From an uncultured Alphaproteobacteria bacterium (GTDB taxonomy: Bacteria; Pseudomonadota; Alphaproteobacteria; Sphingomonadales; Sphingomonadaceae): DNA of 27,216 nucleotides. The DNA is taken from assembly GCA_903939555.1 (NCBI GenBank), contig CAJAHV010000088.1, forward strand, positions 1 to 27,216, in the 5' to 3' direction. This document shows, in pieces, positions 26,946-27,216 of this stretch. Positions within the stretch are counted from its first letter, which is position 1; each line of letters starts with the position of its first letter. The notes below the pieces were generated by a model, which was given only the letters and a program-made list of their open reading frames with translations, did not search any database and was not told where the DNA came from. A program made the translations under genes and the position numbers.

Positions 26946-27006
26946 AATAATTGCAGCTGCTGCTGCGTGAATAATCGCAGCCGCTGCTGCGTGAATAATC
27001 GCAGCC
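26946..27006. repeat. 24-bp tandem repeat (2.5 copies) between acnA and recR
   Basis: Units are 26946-26969, 26970-26993 and the partial 26994-27006. The consensus begins AATAATCGCAGCCGCTGCTG; copy 1 differs from copy 2 at two positions (TTGCAGCT for TCGCAGCC). Each junction forms an inverted repeat, GCTGCG-TGAATAAT-CGCAGC, at 26962-26981 and 26986-27005, so two identical palindromic sites lie exactly 24 bp apart. This looks like a pair of operator sites in the divergent promoter region. No gene is supported in 26873-27053, although the frames stay open because the unit is a multiple of three. Confidence 0.85.
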
Positions 27007-27053
27007 ATGGCCGCCCGGTTGCCGCGACGGCGGTGGCGGGCCATAACGCTGCC

Positions 27054-27216
27054 ATGGCTTCACCCGAAATCGATGCGCTGACCCAGGCGCTGGCGCGGCT
27101 GCCCGGGCTGGGCCCGCGGTCGGCGCGGCGCGCGGTGCTTCACCTCATCAAGAAGCGCGAGATGGCGCTGGCGCCGCTGATCGCCGCGCTGCAAGCGGTG
27201 GAGCGCAATCTCGTCA
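27054..27216 (+). CDS. recR: Recombination protein RecR (N-terminal part, cut by window end)
   Basis: The first 54 codons are visible, beginning MASPEIDALTQALARLPGLG. The helix-hairpin-helix region LPGLGPRSARRAVLHLIKK at about residues 16-34 is typical of RecR, which works with RecF and RecO to load RecA on gapped DNA. The zinc-finger and Toprim domains lie beyond the window. The start ATG at 27054 fits the family N-terminus; no strong ribosome binding site precedes it. It is divergent from acnA. A dnaX or YbaB gene, the common neighbours of recR, is not upstream. Confidence 0.92.
   Translation, partial: MASPEIDALTQALARLPGLGPRSARRAVLHLIKKREMALAPLIAALQAVERNLV

Noticed and set aside
26946..27006. 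CRISPR array
   Set aside because: The 24-bp units are directly contiguous with no variable spacers and no cas genes are present.

Overview
The window looks like chromosomal DNA from an alphaproteobacterium, most likely of the Sphingomonadales. The evidence is the high GC content, the hisS-prfA-prmC order, an ABC/MCE lipid-transport operon with a STAS-fused permease, a metal-ligand-poor (Mg-type) HemB, a TonB receptor with the sphingomonad N-terminal style, a PEP-CTERM protein and many ATGA/TGATG start-stop overlaps. No phage, transposase, plasmid or CRISPR genes are visible, and I found no tRNA or rRNA. Genus-level assignment is not possible by eye.

Layout. 1-1680: a polyamine/thialysine-type GNAT acetyltransferase, inorganic pyrophosphatase (leftward) and a small Gdx/SugE-like SMR exporter. 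1677-3617: a secreted M61 PDZ peptidase (leftward). 3750-6894: a translation block of hisS, prfA and prmC (histidyl-tRNA synthetase, release factor 1 and the methylase that modifies release factors) with 4-bp overlaps. 6890-7423: hairpins, a 37-bp-arm inverted repeat and an unrecognised 50-residue gene with a strong ribosome binding site. 7420-9025: an SDR oxidoreductase and prmA (leftward). 9285-12943: a TonB-dependent receptor, a PnuC transporter and a NadR-type ribosylnicotinamide kinase (leftward), plausibly one uptake route for an NAD precursor. 13312-16181: four overlapping rightward genes (GNAT, phosphotransferase, DUF6285, Tat-type S33 alpha/beta hydrolase). 16233-21627: a leftward run of mlaE-mlaF-mlaD-lipoprotein-plsC-hemB, joining inter-membrane phospholipid transport to phosphatidic acid synthesis and then haem synthesis. 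21989-24010: a HAD-IB phosphatase facing a PEP-CTERM trypsin-like protease. 24188-26872: aconitase (leftward). 27054 to the end: the start of recR.

Most genes are housekeeping. The points most worth a second look are the non-coding structures and a few gene groupings: a dispersed palindromic repeat (two arms at 6918-7047, a diverged half-copy at 9152-9200), a 14-bp tandem repeat at 22714-22769, a 24-bp tandem repeat with nested inverted repeats between acnA and recR, an 18-bp hairpin between the TonB receptor and pnuC, the new 50-residue gene, the receptor/PnuC/kinase module and the phosphotransferase-DUF6285-hydrolase cluster. I did not find a clearly new defence or mobile system.
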